This document shows, in pieces, positions 35,235 to 39,059 of a stretch of DNA of 39,059 bases. A program made the translations under genes and the position numbers. Below the pieces are notes generated by a model. That model did not search any database and was not told where the DNA came from. It worked only from the letters and a program-made list of their open reading frames with translations. The stretch is from the NCBI GenBank assembly GCA_016199215.1, contig JACQHB010000007.1, forward strand, positions 1-39,059. The letters are read 5' to 3'. How positions within the stretch are numbered: position 1 is the stretch's first letter; the number at the start of each line of letters is the position of its first letter. This DNA comes from Candidatus Doudnabacteria bacterium (lineage in GTDB: Bacteria; Patescibacteriota; Doudnabacteria; UBA920; O2-02-FULL-48-8).

Positions 35235-35977
35235 AAATAATCCGGCCAATCTTCCTGTTCGGATGCCCGAACAGTGGAACTACAATTCTGTGGCGTGCAC
35301 TCAAGAACCATACGGACTTGAGTGGGCCTGACACGGAAGATCAGGATATCGAGGGTATGCCGAATTCCATGCGTCACCACCTCGGAAACGCCACTTTCCG
35401 ACTCTGGGCTCATCCGAAGTTTGGCCTTGCTTATTATGTAACCGAGCAGGACTACAACGAGGAGGACACCCAAAGACTTCGAACAATTTACTGCCAGTCA
35501 CTTGCGCCTGGTACAAGGCTGGTGGTGAAAAGCCCGGCGCACACGCTACGGGCTCGGCTAATACAAGCATACTTTCCCGACGCGTACTTCGTAGCCATTG
35601 TTCGGAATGGCTACGCGGTTGCAGAAGGAATTGTACGAAAGAGGAAGTACGACCCTGATCGTCCGCAATTTAAAGGTTTAACCACAACCATTGAAGAGGC
35701 GGCGGAACAGTGGTTCAGAGCGAACGTGGTGGTAGTTTCGCACCAACAGTTCTTGCGTAATTACCTCATCGTGAAGTACGAGGATTTGGTACAAAATCCA
35801 GGAACAACGCTGTATCAAATTCTCGACCACTGCGGTCTAGCCCGAACCTCCATTCAAGTCCCCAACTTCAAGCAGGATAAAAACGACGAGCAAATCGCTC
35901 GACTAACAAAGGAGGAAATCGACGCCATAACGAGAATCGCCGGGCCGATGTTGCGTCACTTCGGCTACGTTCTTTAA
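35231..35977 (+). CDS. Sulfotransferase family protein
   Basis: PAPS 5'-phosphosulfate loop-like FLFGCPNSGTTILWRAL; YFVAIVRNGYAVAEG; LIVKYEDLVQNP. Confidence 0.8.
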   Translation: MKIIRPIFLFGCPNSGTTILWRALKNHTDLSGPDTEDQDIEGMPNSMRHHLGNATFRLWAHPKFGLAYYVTEQDYNEEDTQRLRTIYCQSLAPGTRLVVKSPAHTLRARLIQAYFPDAYFVAIVRNGYAVAEGIVRKRKYDPDRPQFKGLTTTIEEAAEQWFRANVVVVSHQQFLRNYLIVKYEDLVQNPGTTLYQILDHCGLARTSIQVPNFKQDKNDEQIARLTKEEIDAITRIAGPMLRHFGYVL

Positions 35978-36008
35978 GGGGCTTACAATTCACAAGATTG
36001 TGAGCCCC
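35977..36008 (+). terminator. Terminator-like hairpin after the sulfotransferase
   Basis: GGGGCTTACAAT ... ATTGTGAGCCCC, 12-bp stem with one wobble. Confidence 0.55.
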
Positions 36009-36026
36009 AACTTTTAAAAAATCATT

Positions 36027-36986
36027 ATGCAATACAAAATATTTGGTCCAACAGGTAAAAAAGTTTTTAACGTCGGTCTTGGCACTTATGGTCACGGCGA
36101 AGCATATGGCGGAATTACCAAAGAAGAATCTTTGGAGATTTTACATACTGCGGCTGAATACATAACCGAGGATGTCCATCTTCTTATTGATACTGCTCCA
36201 AGATATGGAAACGGGGAGGTAGAAATTTGGATTGGAGAATTTTTGAAAAACTATAAAAAGAATAATATCCTTGTAGCCACAAAGGGCGGAAGACATATTG
36301 AGCCCAGACGCGTGAATGAGAAAGACTTTAGTCCGAAATTTCTTCAAGCCGATTTGGAAGGAAGTTTAAAGAGGCTTGGACAAGATAATGTCTTTCTCTA
36401 TCAACTCCATAACCCATCTCTCGATATCATTACAGATGGCTCGGTATTTACCTTTTTGGAAGAGATGAGAAGGCAAGGGAAAATTCAATGGTATGGAGTA
36501 TCTATTGATACTGCTGAAGAAGGTTTGGCGGTTATTGATGTTTGTCGTAAGCGGAGATATAAAGGACTAGCGTCTCTTCAGCTTATTTATAACATTCTTC
36601 AAAAGCATATAATTGACGAACTTCAGCGACAGACAAATAATATTGACCTAGCAATTATTGCACGGGAGCCACTTCTTCGTGGCTTTTTGACTGACCTATA
36701 CGACGAAAAAGTGAATATATCAAAACTTCCTCCTGCTCCCAAAAAAGTAATTGACCTCTATGGTAAAGATAAACTATTTGCACATGTTAAAACGGTGCGT
36801 AAGTTTTTGAATGAACAAGATATTACCATGCCGCAATTGGCACTCCAATTTGTTCTTGCTCACCCTTTAATAACCACGGTAATACCGGGAATAAATAAAA
36901 AAGGGTATATTGCCTTAGATTTTTCTTTGGATAACAATAATTTGAGTTTAGAACAGGCAGAACAACTTAAAAAAATTGATGATTAA
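36027..36986 (+). CDS. Aldo/keto reductase family protein
   Basis: VGLGTYGHGEAYGG, LIDTAPRYGNGEVEIWIGEFL, VATKGG, LYQLHNP, WYGVSID, PQLALQFVLAHPLITTVIPGIN. Confidence 0.88.
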   Translation: MQYKIFGPTGKKVFNVGLGTYGHGEAYGGITKEESLEILHTAAEYITEDVHLLIDTAPRYGNGEVEIWIGEFLKNYKKNNILVATKGGRHIEPRRVNEKDFSPKFLQADLEGSLKRLGQDNVFLYQLHNPSLDIITDGSVFTFLEEMRRQGKIQWYGVSIDTAEEGLAVIDVCRKRRYKGLASLQLIYNILQKHIIDELQRQTNNIDLAIIAREPLLRGFLTDLYDEKVNISKLPPAPKKVIDLYGKDKLFAHVKTVRKFLNEQDITMPQLALQFVLAHPLITTVIPGINKKGYIALDFSLDNNNLSLEQAEQLKKIDD

Positions 36987-37063
36987 AGGGGAGTTGTTAG
37001 CTAAAAGCCGCGCGGATGGGAGGGTGGGCCAAGCGGCTTTCCTTTTTCTTATTTTGTTTTTAA

Positions 37064-37239
37064 GCCCGCCGCCAATTTTTCGCCACCAGCCGAAGCGAGG
37101 GCGTAGCGGAATTCCCCCACACCCCCTTCCGCCGCGCCCGAGCGCAGTATTGTCATTGTGCCGCGCGTAGCGCGGCTCTCTGTCATTTTTTACAAATTTT
37201 TGCTAAAATATGTTCGAGCGTGGTTGTAAAGCCACACCA
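37064..37239 (-). repeat. Right inverted repeat (IR-A') of the island
   Basis: GCCCGCCGCCAATTTTTCGCCACCAGCCGAAGCGAGGGCGTAGCGGAATTCC ... AATTTTTGCTAAAATATGTTCGAGCGTGGTTGTAAAGCCACACCA. Confidence 0.9.
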
Positions 37240-37371
37240 CTAAACAACTTTTCAATTTTTTTGAAGCCAAATTGTGGGCGGCACGAAGTGCCGCCCATTG
37301 GTTTTCCCCTGACAAATCCGCTTCGCTCGGCGCGCGCAGGCGCGCCTCGCGGTTGGCCAAAACGAGGTTCG
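37235..37371 (-). repeat. Inverted repeat IR-B: antisense partial copy of the recombinase C-terminal coding region
   Basis: Reverse complement of 38923-39059 with about 3 mismatches in 137 bp. Confidence 0.95.
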
Positions 37372-37431
37372 CTCTTGTGCGATTTTAAATTCTGTCTCGG
37401 ATTTGCTTTGCCCAAAATACAAAAAGAATTT

Positions 37432-37459
37432 TTGCCTTGGATATTAGGTATGATATACT
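37432..37459 (+). promoter_or_regulatory. Recombinase promoter
   Basis: TTGCCT, 16-nt spacer, TATACT. Confidence 0.5.
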
Positions 37460-37465
37460 TGTAAT

Positions 37466-37535
37466 GTATCCAACTCCGCAAGTCTTCTTTTTTGATGGCC
37501 GTCTCGGTCAATTCAAGGAGACTTGAGTTGGATAC
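37466..37535 (+). promoter_or_regulatory. Structured leader or recombination-site-like hairpin upstream of the recombinase
   Basis: GTATCCAACTC-CGC-AAGTCT ... AGACTT-GAGTTGGATAC: 17-bp stem with a 3-nt bulge. Confidence 0.55.
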
Positions 37536-37571
37536 AACCGGGGCGGCCTTTAAAGTTTAACTAACATTTTT

Positions 37572-39059
37572 ATGCAAAAATTCTTTTTGTATGCCCGCAA
37601 GTCCACCGATGTGGAAGATAAGCAAGTTTTGAGTATTGAAGCGCAACTAACAGAATTGCGCGAGCTTGCCAAGCGTGAAAACTTGGAGGTAGTTGAGGAG
37701 TTGGTGGAGAAACAATCGGCCAAAATTCCAGGCAGACCAATTTTTAACGAAATGTTGCGAAGAATTGAAGCCGGAGAAGCTGCCGGAATTTTGGCCTGGC
37801 ATCCGGACAGATTGGCGCGCAATTCTGTTGACGGTGGAAAAATAATTTACCTTTTAGACACAGGTGGACTTGCGGGCTTGAAGTTTCCGCAGTTTTGGTA
37901 TGAAAACACCGCGCAAGGTAAATTCATGCTCAATATTGCTTTTGGGCAAAGCAAATACTATATAGACAATTTGAGCGAGAATACCAAACGAGGATTGCGC
38001 CAAAAAGTCAGACGAGGTGAATATCCCGGCCTTGCGCCTGTGGGTTATCAGAATGACCCTCGCACAAAAACCGTTGTCGTGGACAAAAAGCGAAGTGTGG
38101 TTATCCGCAAGGCCTTTGAGCTGTACGCGCAAAATAACTCTCGTTTAGAGGACATTGCCAACTTTTTGGCGCAGAATGGTATTCTCACTTCTGGTGGCAA
38201 GAAACTTCACCGAGACAGAATTTCTTTTATCCTTTCCAACCCGTTTTATTACGGACATTTTCGCTATGCTGGGGAGGTTCACGAGGGCAAGCACCAGCCA
38301 GTCGTCTCAAAGAAAATTTTTGATAAAGTCCAAGAGGTAATGAAGCAGAGAGGAAAACCTAAAACCAAAGGCAAAGTTGAAAAACCATTTGTCGGACTTT
38401 TACACTGTGATGAATGTGGCCGTATGATAACTGCCGAAATCCAGAAAGGTCATACTTATTATCGTTGCACGAAGAAAAACATTGTTTGTAGTCAGCCGTA
38501 TGTCCGTGAAGAAGAATTGGATCGGCAGTTATCTTCTCTGCTTCAAAAATTTTCTTTGAGACCGGATTGGGCGGCACAAATGGACAAAATGCTGAAAAAA
38601 GACAAAAAGGAATCCGCCCAATCCGCAACCGCTTTTGTTCAAGAGGCAGACGAAAAGACTAAGACACTAAATATCAAACTCCAGCGACTTTTAGACGGAT
38701 ATTTGGAACAAGATATTGAACGCGAAATATATCTCGAAAAGAAGCGAAATTTCATGAGTGAAAAAAAGTCGCTGGAGGAGCAAATCATCAACTTCGAACA
38801 AAAGCGGACTGGCTGGCTCGAACCGATGGCGGAATGGATAAAAGAAGCAGAATCTCTGCCTAAAATCGCACAAGAGAGCAACCTTTTCTCAAAAAAGGTT
38901 GCTGCCGAACATTTGTTCGGCTCGAACCTCGTTTTGGCCAACCGCGAGGCGCGCCTGCGCGCGCCGAGCGGAGAGGATTTGTCTGGGGAAAACCAATGGG
39001 CGGCACTTCGTGCCGCCCACAATTTGGCTTCAAAAAAATTGAAAAGTTGTTTAGTGGTG
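37572..39059 (+). CDS. Large serine recombinase (resolvase/invertase), 3'-incomplete at window end
   Basis: My translation is open for 496 codons: MQKFFLYARKSTDVEDKQVLSIEAQLTEL..., recombinase domain, zinc-ribbon LHCDECGRMITAE...YYRCTKKNIVC, coiled-coil, LFGSNLVLANREARLRAP. Missing from the ORF track because no stop lies in the window. Confidence 0.93.
   Translation, partial: MQKFFLYARKSTDVEDKQVLSIEAQLTELRELAKRENLEVVEELVEKQSAKIPGRPIFNEMLRRIEAGEAAGILAWHPDRLARNSVDGGKIIYLLDTGGLAGLKFPQFWYENTAQGKFMLNIAFGQSKYYIDNLSENTKRGLRQKVRRGEYPGLAPVGYQNDPRTKTVVVDKKRSVVIRKAFELYAQNNSRLEDIANFLAQNGILTSGGKKLHRDRISFILSNPFYYGHFRYAGEVHEGKHQPVVSKKIFDKVQEVMKQRGKPKTKGKVEKPFVGLLHCDECGRMITAEIQKGHTYYRCTKKNIVCSQPYVREEELDRQLSSLLQKFSLRPDWAAQMDKMLKKDKKESAQSATAFVQEADEKTKTLNIKLQRLLDGYLEQDIEREIYLEKKRNFMSEKKSLEEQIINFEQKRTGWLEPMAEWIKEAESLPKIAQESNLFSKKVAAEHLFGSNLVLANREARLRAPSGEDLSGENQWAALRAAHNLASKKLKSCLVV
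38923..39059 (+). repeat. Inverted repeat IR-B' within the recombinase 3' coding region
   Basis: CGAACCTCGTTTTGGCCAACCGCGAGGCGCGCCTGCGCGCGCCGAGCG...GGCTTCAAAAAAATTGAAAAGTTGTTTAGTGGTG; partner of 37235-37371. Confidence 0.95.

Larger units (their letters stand above)
32874..37239. mobile_element. Putative cargo island bounded by inverted repeats
   Basis: ~180-bp IRs around a TrmB-like regulator, radical SAM, sulfotransferase and AKR, next to a serine recombinase. Confidence 0.65.

Noticed and set aside
36976-37170. 64-aa ORF overlapping IR-A' as a gene
   Set aside because: Frame is an accident of the repeat, with low-complexity composition and no motif.
32874-37239. Classical insertion sequence or composite DDE transposon
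   Set aside because: No DDE transposase ORF found; the only recombination enzyme is the adjacent serine recombinase.
37203-37511. Minus-strand 102-aa ORF over IR-B as a gene
   Set aside because: It is out of the frame that matches the recombinase C-terminus, so likely spurious.
1-39059. tRNA or rRNA genes
   Set aside because: No tRNA cloverleaf or conserved rRNA segments recognised by eye; a tRNAscan/Infernal run would be needed to be certain.

Overview
The window looks like a Patescibacteria/CPR-type chromosome segment. This is inferred from gene content, very short spacers and few Shine-Dalgarno sites; I could not run taxonomy. From left to right it contains: (1) a secreted LCAT/lipase-like hydrolase; (2) a type IV pilus operon (PilB, PilC, three prepilin/PilX-like proteins, PilM), with a GIY-YIG nuclease cassette after pilM and then a membrane-anchored repeat-domain protein; (3) a convergent LysM/M23 peptidase; (4) a UvrD/PcrA helicase and KsgA; (5) a ~13 kb type IV secretion-like cluster (VirB6/TrbL-like, PrgI-like, TraC-N-like, VirB4, an M15-like peptidase fusion) with no relaxase or VirD4 in view; (6) RecG; (7) a ~4.4 kb island (TrmB-like regulator, B12-binding radical SAM, sulfotransferase, aldo/keto reductase) bounded by ~180 bp inverted repeats; (8) a large serine recombinase whose 3' end lies in a second 137 bp inverted repeat and runs off the window. 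The most interesting signals are as follows. The island's boundaries appear to be copies of the recombinase gene 3' end. A four-helix-bundle (IVS/Avd-like) gene starts inside one arm of an inverted-repeat family, and gene-less deletion relics of the same unit sit nearby. Palindromic or 7-bp-period repeats are inserted in frame in uvrD, recG and ksgA. A diverged recG 5' scar forms a small upstream ORF overlapping the recG start. All homology calls come from reading protein motifs by eye; no database search was run.
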